Source of the DNA: an uncultured Eubacteriales bacterium
GTDB lineage: Bacteria; Bacillota; Clostridia; Oscillospirales; CAG-272
Length of the DNA: 64,000 nucleotides
Assembly: GCA_934393265.1 (NCBI GenBank)
Contig: CAKRQL010000004.1
Span: forward strand, 310,001-374,000
Reading direction: 5' to 3'
Below are positions 7,498-15,913 of the stretch, piece by piece. Made by a program: the position numbers and the translations under genes. Below the pieces are notes generated by a model that worked only from the letters and a program-made list of their open reading frames with translations, made no database searches and was not told the origin of the DNA. Each line of letters starts with the position of its first letter. Position 1 is the first letter of the stretch.

Positions 7498-8729
7498 AAT
7501 TCCCCGCCCGCCTCCGCAGTCCTGAAATCGCGGACGACAGCCCGGGACGCACGTCTCTCATGCACGCGAAGATACAGCCGGCGAAGAGGATTCCGGAGCT
7601 CCGGCGGGTAGGAAAACGGCGTATGCTCCTCACCGCGGCTGATAAGCGACTCCGCCTCACCTATAAGCTCATCGCGCCCCGTTGACAGGAAAGCCGCCGA
7701 CCGGGAAACCGAGCGCCAGAGTATGCGACGGCAGGAAAAATCCGGCTCTATACTCTCGCCGCGCATATCGGCGAGAAGAAGCTCGGCGAGATTTACCCCC
7801 GCTGCGCGCAGACTGTCACAGCTTCTCCCCTGCCTCGGATTGAGCTCAAGCACATACTGCTCCTCACCGTCGGATATGATATCGAAATTCGCGATACCGG
7901 TATACCCCACGGCGTCAAGCATATTGACAACGGACATTGCAAGAGCGTTCAGAGGTCTTGTGATAAGCGCTGCATGGTTTCCCTTTGCGGTTCTGCCGTT
8001 TTCCTCCGTCAGAACGTCCGAGAGGACGGCGCGAACCGCTCTCCCATCCCTTGTCGAATAGGTCGTCAGGACGGAGAGCATGTCCCGCCCGCCGCCTATC
8101 AGCTTCTGAAATATCATATCACCGCGGTAGCCGGAGAAAAAAACCGTGTCGCATATATCGCGCACCTCATCCGCCGAGCGGGGAAAATATACTTTACGCA
8201 TACCGGAAAACGGGTGCCTCCAGTACTCGCTGCTGTCCGACGGCTTCAGAACCGCCGGGAACCCGAAGTCCGGGAGAGCGCGGAAATCAAAGCCGCCGTC
8301 TATAACCGCCGTCGGCGGGTACGGTATTCCGTGCCGCGACAGAAGCGCGTAAAGCTCCGCCTTTTTGCTGACCTCACGGTACACCTCATGCGACGGAAAT
8401 GCGAAAAAGTAGCCCGGGAGGTCAGCACGAGCGCGGTCAAGCAGCTCCGCATACCAGTCAGAGCACGGGACGATAATCCTCTCAGCACCCGGGCTCGCCT
8501 CTCTTATTTCCTCCGCAAGGCGCGGAAAAACGCCGCCCTCGCATATATCGGGAACGGCGATAAAATCAATATAAGGCGCGCCCGCAGACAGTGCGAGCCG
8601 TGTCTTTCCTATCGTTAAGGAGCGGAGCCACGTGGCGCGGTGAAATGCCTGTGCCACCGAATAGGCGTTAAGGTCTGCACCGAGGAGCACGGGCAGAGTT
8701 TTCTGTGTGAGCGAACTGTATTTTTTCAT
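7494..8729 (-). CDS. ATP-grasp carboxylate-amine ligase, D-aspartate-ligase-like
   Basis: A 411-residue ATP-grasp enzyme. A pre-ATP-grasp domain begins GADLNAYSVAQAFH; the central lobe has FPAVLKPSDSSEYW, and the metal-binding end reads GIANFDIISDGEEQYVLELNPRQGRS. Enzymes of this layout join a carboxylate to an amine through an acyl phosphate. One characterised group, AslFm of Enterococcus faecium, attaches D-aspartate to the lysine side chain of UDP-MurNAc-pentapeptide. The overlap with the downstream Mur ligase gene makes a wall or peptide ligation role plausible, though this is inferred from context. GGGGGA five bases before the ATG gives a strong ribosome binding site. No racemase gene is in the window. 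Confidence 0.8.
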   Translation of the reverse strand: MKKYSSLTQKTLPVLLGADLNAYSVAQAFHRATWLRSLTIGKTRLALSAGAPYIDFIAVPDICEGGVFPRLAEEIREASPGAERIIVPCSDWYAELLDRARADLPGYFFAFPSHEVYREVSKKAELYALLSRHGIPYPPTAVIDGGFDFRALPDFGFPAVLKPSDSSEYWRHPFSGMRKVYFPRSADEVRDICDTVFFSGYRGDMIFQKLIGGGRDMLSVLTTYSTRDGRAVRAVLSDVLTEENGRTAKGNHAALITRPLNALAMSVVNMLDAVGYTGIANFDIISDGEEQYVLELNPRQGRSCDSLRAAGVNLAELLLADMRGESIEPDFSCRRILWRSVSRSAAFLSTGRDELIGEAESLISRGEEHTPFSYPPELRNPLRRLYLRVHERRASRAVVRDFRTAEAGGEL

Positions 8730-8774
8730 ATATCCCCCGCTCTGCCGCCGAAAATCCGCCCTCCGGCGCCGCCG

Positions 8775-9257
8775 CTATATTCTCGGCGACATATCGAAGC
8801 CCGGGAAGCCACGCTTACGGAGAACCTCGTAGACGGCTACCGCAACGGAGTTTGAGAGATTCAGGCACCGAAGAGCAGGCAGCATGGGGATTTTCAGGCA
8901 CCGCTCCGGCGCCGCGCGGAGAAGCTCCTCCGGTAGCCCGACCGACTCGCACCCGAACATCAGAAAGACCCGCCCGCTATAATCCGGCTCGGTATACGGT
9001 ATACCCCCCTTTGCCGAAAAGTAATACACCGTCTCGCCGGGGTTATTCTCAAAAAACTCCTCCGTGCTGTCGTAATATGTGACATCAAGCTTATCCCAGT
9101 AATCCAGCCCCGCGCGCTTAAGAGTTCTGTCCGATATTTCAAATCCGCACGGGCGGATGATGTGGAGCGCCGCACCCGTGACGGCGCAGGTACGCGATAT
9201 ATTCCCCGTATTTCCCGCTATTTCCGGGTGGCAGAGTACAATATTTATTTCTTTCAC
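8775..9257 (-). CDS. trmL: tRNA (cytidine/uridine-34 2'-O)-methyltransferase TrmL
   Basis: A 160-residue SPOUT methyltransferase that methylates the wobble ribose of certain leucine tRNAs in characterised members. The SPOUT knot motifs are all present: PEIAGNTGNISRTC, FGCESVGLPEEL and LPALRCLNLSNSVAVAVYE. I chose the GTG at 9257 because GAAGGAA precedes it at normal spacing and the protein then starts VKEINIVLCHPEIAGN, the usual N-terminus at the usual length (E. coli TrmL has 157 residues). The open frame continues upstream to 9305 without support. A promoter lies at 9323-9350. The gene heads a unit with the ATP-grasp and Mur ligase genes, 45 bases before the ATP-grasp start. Confidence 0.93.
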   Translation of the reverse strand: MKEINIVLCHPEIAGNTGNISRTCAVTGAALHIIRPCGFEISDRTLKRAGLDYWDKLDVTYYDSTEEFFENNPGETVYYFSAKGGIPYTEPDYSGRVFLMFGCESVGLPEELLRAAPERCLKIPMLPALRCLNLSNSVAVAVYEVLRKRGFPGFDMSPRI

Positions 9258-9322
9258 GGTTAGTGTTCCTTCACTTCTGATTTTTATGCGGCTCACGGAG
9301 CGCATAACAACTTACAGTGAAT

Positions 9323-9350
9323 ATTTTATACGACGGGGACGGATTGTCAA
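9323..9350 (-). promoter_or_regulatory. Sigma-A promoter for trmL and the ligase genes
   Basis: Minus-strand TTGACA (9350-9345) and TAAAAT (9328-9323) are spaced by 16 bases. It lies back to back with the secA promoter. The extended -10 TG common in this window is missing here. Confidence 0.65.
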
Positions 9351-9412
9351 GCCATTTTTTATCAGCGTGGCGGAAAAATTTACAAAAAGCCCTTTTCTTT
9401 GCGCGCGTGCCG

Positions 9413-9421
9413 TGTTATAAT
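9413..9421 (+). promoter_or_regulatory. Extended -10 promoter for secA
   Basis: A perfect TATAAT at 9416-9421 is preceded by TGT, an extended -10. The -35 region at the right distance (TTTTCT, 9393-9398) is poor. The start point would be near 9428, about 30 bases ahead of the secA ATG. Confidence 0.65.
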
Positions 9422-9458
9422 TATACTGTTAAAATATTTTTGATAGCGGAGTACTGAA

Positions 9459-12296
9459 ATGGGGATTCTTAAAAAGATATTCGGTGATTACAGCGAAAAG
9501 CAGATAAAGAAGATAATGCCGACGGTCGAGAAAATCGAGAGCCTCGCCGACACATTTGCCGCGATGAGCGACGATGAGATGCGCGCTTATACAGACAAGC
9601 TGCGCGACGATCTCAAGTGCGGCAAGACGCTCGACGACATCCTGCCCGAGGCTTTTGCCCTCGTTCGCGAGGCGGCAGACCGCGTCCTCGGCAAGCGACC
9701 GTTCAAGGTACAGCTAATCGGCGGAATACTCCTCCACCAGGGGCGCATCGCCGAGATGAAAACCGGTGAGGGAAAAACCCTCGTCGCCACGATGCCGGCA
9801 TACCTGAACGCCCTCACCGGAAACGGCGTGCACATTGTCACGGTCAATGACTACCTCGCCCGCCGCGACAACGAGGAGATGGGAAAGATACATGCGTTTC
9901 TCGGGCTCCGCACCGGGCTTATAGTTCACGGACAGACGCCGGACGAGAAGCGCGAGGCGTACAATGCCGATATAACCTACGCGACGAACAACGAGCTCGG
10001 GTTTGACTATCTGCGCGACAACCGCGCGGTGTACAAAAGCGACATGGTACAGCGCGGGCTGAACTATGCGATTGTCGACGAGGTCGACTCGATCCTCATA
10101 GACGAGGCAAGAACTCCGCTCATAATTTCCGGTGTCGGCGAGGAGAGCTCGGAGCTCTACAAGAAAGCCGACAGCTTCGTCAGAACTCTCCGCCCCCGCA
10201 TTATACGCGAGGTGGACACGAAGCTCGACGAGTCGAACTATGACGAGGAGGTCATAACCGACGAAAAGAGCGGCAAGGAGCGCACAGTCACCTATGATTA
10301 TATAGTAGACGAGAAGGCGCGCACCGCGGTGCTCACAAAGTACGGTGTCGAAAAGGCGGAGCGCTACTTCGGCGTCACAGACCTCAACCCCGCGGACGGA
10401 GACGGCGAGAACAGCGACCTCAACCATTTCATATCCAACGCCCTGCGCGCGCACGGTGTCATGAAAAACGAGGTTGAGTATATCGTCAAGGACGGCGAGG
10501 TCATAATCGTCGACTCCTTCACCGGGCGACTCATGCCCGGGCGGCGGTACAGCGACGGACTGCATCAGGCGATAGAGGCGAAGGAAGGAATAGAGATACA
10601 AAAGGAGTCGCGTACACTTGCGACAATCACCTTCCAGAACTTCTTCAGAATGTATAAAAAGCTCTCCGGCATGACGGGTACCGCACTCACCGAGGAGAAC
10701 GAGTTTAACCAGATATACGCGCTCGACGTCGTTGTTGTCCCGACTAACAAGCCGATGATAAGAATTGACAGGAACGACGCTATCTACAAGACCCGGCGCG
10801 GAAAGCTCCTCGCCGTAGTGGAGCAGATAAAGGAATGTCAGGCAAAGGGACAGCCCGTGCTCGTCGGTACGGTCTCGATAGACAAATCCGAGGAGCTATC
10901 CGCCATCCTCAAAAAAGTGGGCATACAGCACAAGGTGCTGAACGCAAAGCACCATGAGCGCGAGGCGGAGATAGTCGCACAGGCCGGAAAATACGGTGCA
11001 GTCACGATATCCACCAACATGGCGGGACGCGGTACCGATATAATGCTCGGCGGCAACCCGGAATATATGGCGAAAGCGGAAATGAGAAAGCGGGAGTTCA
11101 CCGAGGATATGATCTCCTACGCATCCTCCGTCGCCGACACGGACAATGAGGAGATACTCGAGGCGCGGCGCGTCTATCGTGAGCTCTATGACAGATACGC
11201 CGACGAGATACGTCCGGAGGCACAGAAGGTACGCGAGGCGGGCGGTCTCTTCATACTCGGCACAGAGAGGCATGAGAGCCGCAGAATAGACAACCAGCTG
11301 CGAGGACGAAGCGGCAGACAGGGCGACCCCGGAGAATCAAAGTTCTTCCTCTCCATGCAGGACGACCTTGTAAGGCTCTTCGGCGGGGACAGAATACTCT
11401 CCCTTGCAAACTCTCTCGGCATCGACGAAACCACGCCTATCGAAATGAAGATGATATCCTCCGCCGTCGAGCGCGCGCAGAAGCGCATAGAGGAAAACAA
11501 CTTTGAACGCAGAAAGAGCGTGCTCACCTACGACGATGTAATGAATCAACAGAGGACAGTCATATATAAGCAAAGAAGCGAGGTCCTGCTGAACGACAAT
11601 ATACAGGAAACCATTATCGGGATGATACACTCCGCGATAGACGAAAACTTCAATAAATGCTTCCCAAAAGACGACCCCGAAAGCTGGAAGGTCGAGGAGT
11701 TCACCGCTCACTTCGGCGGGGCACTTGATGTAAAAGCTCTTCTCCCCGATGCCCTAGGCAGCCACGCGGATACGGAGAGCATAAAGCAGGCGCTGATACA
11801 GCAGGCTCTCGACAATTATGCGGCAAAGGATGCGGCATTTGCCGAGATCGCCAAAAAGGTGCCGATCTCAAAGGATGCGATGCGCGAGGTCGAAAAGCAG
11901 ATACTCCTCCGCAATGTAGACCGCAACTGGATGGATCACCTTGACGCTATGGATGAGCTCCGCGAATATATAGGACTCAACTCCTATGCACAGCGCGACC
12001 CGGTCGCTATGTACCGTATAGAGTCTGCCGACATGTTCGATGACATGATAGAGACCATCAAGGACTCCACCGTCCGGGATATACTCTGCTATCGTCCGCA
12101 GGTCACGATAGGCAGGCGTCACCAGGTCGGGCGGGAGATACAGTCTCCTCCTCCGTCGGGTGGAAACGTGCCTAAGAGAAACACGGCGAAAAAGCCGGGG
12201 CGCAATGACCCCTGTCCGTGCGGAAGCGGCAAGAAGTACAAGAATTGCTGCGGCAGGGCGGCAAACGGTCTTGAGTCTCTCGGAGGCTCGGAATAA
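9459..12296 (+). CDS. secA: Preprotein translocase ATPase SecA
   Basis: A 945-residue motor that drives preproteins through SecYEG. Features in order: DEAD-motor with Walker A GEGKTLVA near residue 105 and the DEVDSILIDEART Walker B region, the preprotein cross-linking domain, NBD2 with TNMAGRGTDIMLGG, the helical scaffold and wing domains, and a C-terminal SEC-C zinc motif CPCGSGKKYKNCC near residues 924-936 that binds SecB or ribosomes in known members. The ATG at 9459 has GGAG at good distance and its own promoter. Length is slightly above the usual 840-900 because of an insert around residues 255-330. Two membrane-protein genes follow at once. Confidence 0.98.
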   Translation: MGILKKIFGDYSEKQIKKIMPTVEKIESLADTFAAMSDDEMRAYTDKLRDDLKCGKTLDDILPEAFALVREAADRVLGKRPFKVQLIGGILLHQGRIAEMKTGEGKTLVATMPAYLNALTGNGVHIVTVNDYLARRDNEEMGKIHAFLGLRTGLIVHGQTPDEKREAYNADITYATNNELGFDYLRDNRAVYKSDMVQRGLNYAIVDEVDSILIDEARTPLIISGVGEESSELYKKADSFVRTLRPRIIREVDTKLDESNYDEEVITDEKSGKERTVTYDYIVDEKARTAVLTKYGVEKAERYFGVTDLNPADGDGENSDLNHFISNALRAHGVMKNEVEYIVKDGEVIIVDSFTGRLMPGRRYSDGLHQAIEAKEGIEIQKESRTLATITFQNFFRMYKKLSGMTGTALTEENEFNQIYALDVVVVPTNKPMIRIDRNDAIYKTRRGKLLAVVEQIKECQAKGQPVLVGTVSIDKSEELSAILKKVGIQHKVLNAKHHEREAEIVAQAGKYGAVTISTNMAGRGTDIMLGGNPEYMAKAEMRKREFTEDMISYASSVADTDNEEILEARRVYRELYDRYADEIRPEAQKVREAGGLFILGTERHESRRIDNQLRGRSGRQGDPGESKFFLSMQDDLVRLFGGDRILSLANSLGIDETTPIEMKMISSAVERAQKRIEENNFERRKSVLTYDDVMNQQRTVIYKQRSEVLLNDNIQETIIGMIHSAIDENFNKCFPKDDPESWKVEEFTAHFGGALDVKALLPDALGSHADTESIKQALIQQALDNYAAKDAAFAEIAKKVPISKDAMREVEKQILLRNVDRNWMDHLDAMDELREYIGLNSYAQRDPVAMYRIESADMFDDMIETIKDSTVRDILCYRPQVTIGRRHQVGREIQSPPPSGGNVPKRNTAKKPGRNDPCPCGSGKKYKNCCGRAANGLESLGGSE

Positions 12297-13027
12297 TGGG
12301 CTTCGGTATTCTCTTTATCGGCTACTTCTTCTTTATAAATCTGACCTACTACGCCTACACTGACGTAATAGGCGCACTGATACTCCTGCTCGCATTCTAT
12401 AAGCTCCGGGAGCTGAACCGCCCGATGAGAGCGGCGTTTTACCTCTCGCTCCCATTCTGTCTCTTCGCGTTTTTTGAGTTAATAATGTCGGTGCTCCCGC
12501 TAATCTTCCCCTCGCTCTCCGGGATTGTGCAAAATCCGGTGTGCGGCGCGGTGCGATACGCATTTGTCGGTGCTCTGACGTATCTGATGCTCCGTGGTCT
12601 CGGCTCGGTTTCTTCGGAGGTCGGGCTCGCGCCTCTCGCGGCGCGGTGCCGTGTAACGCGGGTATTCCCTCCCGTGGTTTACGGCGCGGCAATAATCTGC
12701 GAGATACCCGCGCTCTTCGGCACTATGCCGCAGCTGGCGCAAAAGATAGTTGCGCTTGTAATTCTCTGTCTTATCGCCATCGTAGTGTTTCTGAACCTCG
12801 TGACAATCTACTCCTGCTACATGCGTATATGCATGCCGGGGGATGAGGATGCGGAGGCGCGGCGCGCACCCGGGAAATTCGAGATGCGACAGACCGAGCG
12901 GAGCCGCGAATATGCGGAATACAGGCTGAAGCGGGCGAAGCCGCGGCTCGAGAAACAGCCACCGCGATATATCCACAGTGAAGAAGAAAGTAAAACCGAC
13001 GTGGAAAGCAAAGAAAATGAAAAATGA
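12296..13027 (+). CDS. Integral membrane protein of unknown function
   Basis: A 243-residue protein with about six hydrophobic segments in its first 175 residues and a strongly charged tail rich in Arg, Lys and Glu that should be cytoplasmic. I do not recognise a named family. The segment TDVIGALILLLAFYKL resembles PDFIGLIILAKLFERA in the next gene, so the two are probably related. The ATG overlaps the secA stop by one base (TAATG) and CGGAGG in the last secA codons is its ribosome binding site, so it is translated with secA. It overlaps the next gene by eleven bases. Confidence 0.8.
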   Translation: MGFGILFIGYFFFINLTYYAYTDVIGALILLLAFYKLRELNRPMRAAFYLSLPFCLFAFFELIMSVLPLIFPSLSGIVQNPVCGAVRYAFVGALTYLMLRGLGSVSSEVGLAPLAARCRVTRVFPPVVYGAAIICEIPALFGTMPQLAQKIVALVILCLIAIVVFLNLVTIYSCYMRICMPGDEDAEARRAPGKFEMRQTERSREYAEYRLKRAKPRLEKQPPRYIHSEEESKTDVESKENEK

Positions 13028-14435
13028 TATAATAAAAAAAGGCAGAATGACCATCGCCTTTGGCTGGATAATTCTCGCCCTGATAACGCTCTTCAATCCG
13101 AACGTGTCGGTTTTTGACCCTCTGCCGGATTTCATAGGTCTTATAATTCTCGCAAAGCTCTTTGAGCGGGCGGCGGATGCCGTGCCGTATTTCGAGGAAG
13201 CGCGCCGCTCGCTCACCCGGCTTGCGCTCGTGAATCTTCTCAAAATATTTGCGGTATTTCTCATAATTGCCGTCCGCTCAAAGAACGCGGCAGACAGAGA
13301 TGTAATTGCGCTCTGCTCCTTTACATTCGCCGTGGCGGAGGCAATATTCGCAGTAAAGGCTATAAGCGACTCATTCACCGCGCTATTTTACCTCGGGCAG
13401 AGGACGGACGCCGCGGCACTGATTGAGCCGCGGGGAAGGCTCGCGATACCGCCGGCTCTCGTCGAGATGCTGTCTATTGTGTTTGCAATAACGAAATCCG
13501 TGCTATATGCCCTGCCCGACCTGTTGCGGCTGACGCGCGGGACGGACGGCACGGAGAGCGGCGACCTCTCGGCGCTCTATCCCAAAGCCGTTATAATATG
13601 TACCGCCATCGGGGCCGTTCTCGGTATTCTCTGGCTTATCTCCGTTATACACTATGCCGCGACAGTACGTAGGGAGGGAAAATATGAGGACGCCATCCTC
13701 CGGATTTCGCGCTATCCGGAATGTGAGCTGAACGCGGCGTACACAAAGCGGTATATAAAGAAACGGATGACCGCCTTTACACTCGGGGCTCTTCTCTCGA
13801 TAGAAATTGCCTTTTCCGACATGAAAAATATAAATCTCCTGCCGCACTTCGTGTCCCTCATGATATTTACACTCGCTTTTTTCAGAATGTGCGGACTGTG
13901 CCGGGGCGCAAAAAGCGCCGCCGCGCTCGGCTGCGCGGCGGCGGGGGTTTCGGTTGTTTCTTATATTCTCCGGTTCCGTTTTCTGGACAGCTACTCATAC
14001 TCAATGGTAGCCGACAGCACGGACGCCGCCGCGATGTGCCGTGCGGCGAGGATATCCCTAATCCTTGAGCTCGCGGTAACGGCGGTATTCCTTGTTTTCG
14101 CCATACGGGCGTTTTCGTCTATTGTGCGACGACATACCGGCATCCCTCCGGAGTCGGAGCGATATAATGCGCGGGACGCGGAATATCACCGCTCGCTGAC
14201 GTTTCGGTGTGCGGCGACATTCGGGCTCTACGGTATAATGCGACTCTGCGAGGTCACGGACTTCTTCTTACGAACGACCGTGCGCGAGGTGAGCGACACG
14301 GGGCTCCTCACCGTATCGAATCCCGCGCCGTGGTTTACGGTTATTGTATCTGCGGTATCTGCGCTGTTTATCCTTGTCGCCATTTTCACATTCATGAAAA
14401 TCTCGAACGAGGCTGACATAAAATATACCGTCTGA
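13017..14435 (+). CDS. Polytopic membrane protein with two related halves, unknown function
   Basis: A 472-residue protein with around twelve hydrophobic stretches. The first half begins near FNPNVSVFDPLPDFIGLIIL and the second half contains AFSDMKNINLLPHFVSLMIF in a similar setting, suggesting an internal duplication of the unit that occurs once in the preceding gene. I know no function for it. A GTG at 12978 would extend the protein by 13 Lys-rich residues; the ATG at 13017 gives a standard membrane protein start and overlaps the previous stop by eleven bases. It ends three bases before the convergent TetR gene, with no terminator between them. Alanine-rich coding near 13917 forms a chance 10-bp inverted repeat. 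Confidence 0.8.
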   Translation: MKNDIIKKGRMTIAFGWIILALITLFNPNVSVFDPLPDFIGLIILAKLFERAADAVPYFEEARRSLTRLALVNLLKIFAVFLIIAVRSKNAADRDVIALCSFTFAVAEAIFAVKAISDSFTALFYLGQRTDAAALIEPRGRLAIPPALVEMLSIVFAITKSVLYALPDLLRLTRGTDGTESGDLSALYPKAVIICTAIGAVLGILWLISVIHYAATVRREGKYEDAILRISRYPECELNAAYTKRYIKKRMTAFTLGALLSIEIAFSDMKNINLLPHFVSLMIFTLAFFRMCGLCRGAKSAAALGCAAAGVSVVSYILRFRFLDSYSYSMVADSTDAAAMCRAARISLILELAVTAVFLVFAIRAFSSIVRRHTGIPPESERYNARDAEYHRSLTFRCAATFGLYGIMRLCEVTDFFLRTTVREVSDTGLLTVSNPAPWFTVIVSAVSALFILVAIFTFMKISNEADIKYTV

Positions 14436-14438
14436 ATA

Positions 14439-15089
14439 TCATGATACAGTCGGCTGTCTGTCGTTTGCGGACGCCGGCTGTTCTTTATGAAAGCCGCCGA
14501 CGACAAGAAGATTGCTGTCCGCGAGGTTCTCAAGAAAGCGGCGGCATCGCTTTTCAAGCACCCTCGGCGTCACGTCCTGTGAAAAAAGGTCCTTCGCAAA
14601 CACGCCGGAGAGCCCGCCGACAAGAAATGCGGTTATATCCTGCGGATTCGCCGCGAGGGTGTAAACCTCGCCGAGACATTCGACAAGCTCATTCACAGAG
14701 CGCTCGACGCACTTTCTCACTATCGTGGAGATCGCCATATTCTCCCCGTATATCATAGAGCGGATTATTTCTTTCTGCTCATAGCAGCTTGTATATGCGG
14801 ATATTAAGACCCTTTCAAGGCAGCCTACCGGGTCGCGGCGGAAAGCATCACGCCTGTCCTCCCCTAAATTCTTATCCGTGACATCGGCAGCCATGACACG
14901 TATACAGTCGTCAAGGAGCATATACTTGTCCTGATAGTACTTATAAAAGGTCATTTTATTTATTGTCGCCGTCCTGCATATTTCGGTGACGGTTATTTTA
15001 TCAAACGCATTATCGCGCAGGAGCAAAAGCAGCGCAGAGCGCAGATCCCGCTTACTCCTCGTTATGCGCGCATCTTCTTTCTTCGGCAT
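14439..15089 (-). CDS. TetR/AcrR family transcriptional regulator
   Basis: A 216-residue repressor-type protein. The N-terminal helix-turn-helix KITVTEICRTATINKMTFYKYY lies around residues 31-52 within the canonical TetR_N domain; the remaining helices form the ligand and dimer domain. Its last residues are basic and polar. The gene is divergent from a small lipoprotein gene across a 253-base AT-rich gap that holds both promoters and a palindrome, so autoregulation or control of the lipoprotein is plausible. CGGAGA precedes the ATG at 15089. The ligand is unknown. Confidence 0.92.
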   Translation of the reverse strand: MPKKEDARITRSKRDLRSALLLLLRDNAFDKITVTEICRTATINKMTFYKYYQDKYMLLDDCIRVMAADVTDKNLGEDRRDAFRRDPVGCLERVLISAYTSCYEQKEIIRSMIYGENMAISTIVRKCVERSVNELVECLGEVYTLAANPQDITAFLVGGLSGVFAKDLFSQDVTPRVLEKRCRRFLENLADSNLLVVGGFHKEQPASANDRQPTVS

Positions 15090-15122
15090 ATAGTATCTCC
15101 GTTTCCATTATTTTTTTGTTTT

Positions 15123-15151
15123 ATGATAACATATAACGGTGAAAAAGTCAA
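15123..15151 (-). promoter_or_regulatory. Sigma-A promoter for the TetR gene
   Basis: Minus-strand TTGACT (15151-15146) and TATCAT (15128-15123) are 17 bases apart, with TATGT before the -10. An 8-base palindrome AGTATACT (15154-15161) touches the -35 box and could be part of an operator. Confidence 0.75.
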
Positions 15152-15220
15152 TAAGTATACTGATGTATTGTTAATTTTCAAAACAAAACTATTTTAAGAT
15201 TTTAATTTGAAAAATAATAT

Positions 15221-15237
15221 ACTAATTATATATTAGT
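15221..15237. promoter_or_regulatory. Palindrome, candidate TetR operator
   Basis: ACTAAT and ATTAGT form a perfect inverted repeat around TATAT. It lies between the two divergent promoters, 30 bases upstream of the lipoprotein -10 and covering its -35 area. The size fits a TetR site, but the region is very AT-rich, so chance is possible. Confidence 0.4.
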
Positions 15238-15263
15238 TGTATTACCACAACATGGCTGAAATA

Positions 15264-15272
15264 TGATATAAT
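15264..15272 (+). promoter_or_regulatory. Extended -10 promoter for the lipoprotein gene
   Basis: TGA directly precedes a perfect TATAAT (15267-15272); the -35 region is poor. A start near 15279 leaves a leader of about 65 bases. Its ends CGTACA (15278-15283) and TGTACG (15307-15312) can pair and enclose an extra AAGGAG. Confidence 0.6.
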
Positions 15273-15342
15273 TAAACCGTACAAAGGAGCGGATAACCCC
15301 TACCCGTGTACGAAAAAACAAAATCTATAAAGGAGAACTACC

Positions 15343-15795
15343 ATGAAAAAGCTTACAAAGGTACTCGCACTCGTGCTTGTGCTCGCTACTCTCGCGTTTA
15401 CACTCGTTTCCTGCTCGACTTACGGCAATGTAAAGAAGGCTTTTGAAAAGGAAGGCTACACCGAGAGCACGACGCTTGAGGACGCTGCCAAGAAGTATAA
15501 GGAAGAGGCTGAGAAGGAGAATCTCGCCGTTACTATCCACGCTTTTACAAAGAAGAGCGGACTTTCTTCCGATATCGTTGTTGTATACGAGTTCAACGCT
15601 ACCGATGACCTGAAGAAGGCTTTCAAAGAGAGCGAGACCATAAAGGGCTTTGTCAAGGATGTCACCAGCAATGAAGATGTCAATGCTGTCTATGACGCAC
15701 TTGTTAACGCCGGTTATGTTAACGGTAACTGCTTTGTCTTCTCTATCAACCCGCTCAACATGAACGAGGTTACCAACATAGTTAAAAAGGCATAA
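15343..15795 (+). CDS. Small secreted lipoprotein of unknown function
   Basis: A 150-residue protein. The first 24 residues form a lipoprotein signal: KK, a hydrophobic core, then the lipobox LVSC with the lipidated cysteine at 24. The mature part of about 127 residues is Lys/Glu-rich with no domain I recognise. Its codons favour GCT and GTT over the GCC/GCG common in neighbours, as in highly expressed genes. A strong AAAGGAG site, an extended -10 promoter and a strong terminator make it a single-gene unit, divergent from the TetR gene that may control it. Confidence 0.88.
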   Translation: MKKLTKVLALVLVLATLAFTLVSCSTYGNVKKAFEKEGYTESTTLEDAAKKYKEEAEKENLAVTIHAFTKKSGLSSDIVVVYEFNATDDLKKAFKESETIKGFVKDVTSNEDVNAVYDALVNAGYVNGNCFVFSINPLNMNEVTNIVKKA

Positions 15796-15814
15796 GCTAC
15801 TTAATCCTACACGA

Positions 15815-15843
15815 AAAGCCGACCGTTTTGCGGTCGGCTTTTT
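15815..15843 (+). terminator. Rho-independent terminator, possibly bidirectional
   Basis: AAAGCCGACCG (15815-15825) pairs with CGGTCGGCTTT (15831-15841) around a five-base loop, then the T-run continues to 15843. On the minus strand the same hairpin ends in TTTTC, so it may also stop transcripts from the Na/Pi transporter gene that ends at 15914. Confidence 0.92.
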
Positions 15844-15913
15844 GCTATGTCTTTGGATTATGCCCGGCGCGGGTACACCGGAGGTATCCGGTGTACCGTA
15901 AGGCTTCGGAAAA

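Noticed and set aside
9714..10601. 295-codon minus-strand frame
   Set aside because: Shadow of secA, caused by GC-rich codon structure; no recognisable protein and no ribosome site.
13917..13942. Perfect 10-bp GC inverted repeat
   Set aside because: It lies inside the membrane protein gene, encodes an Ala/Gly-rich stretch, and has no T-run; chance from GCC/GCG codons explains it.
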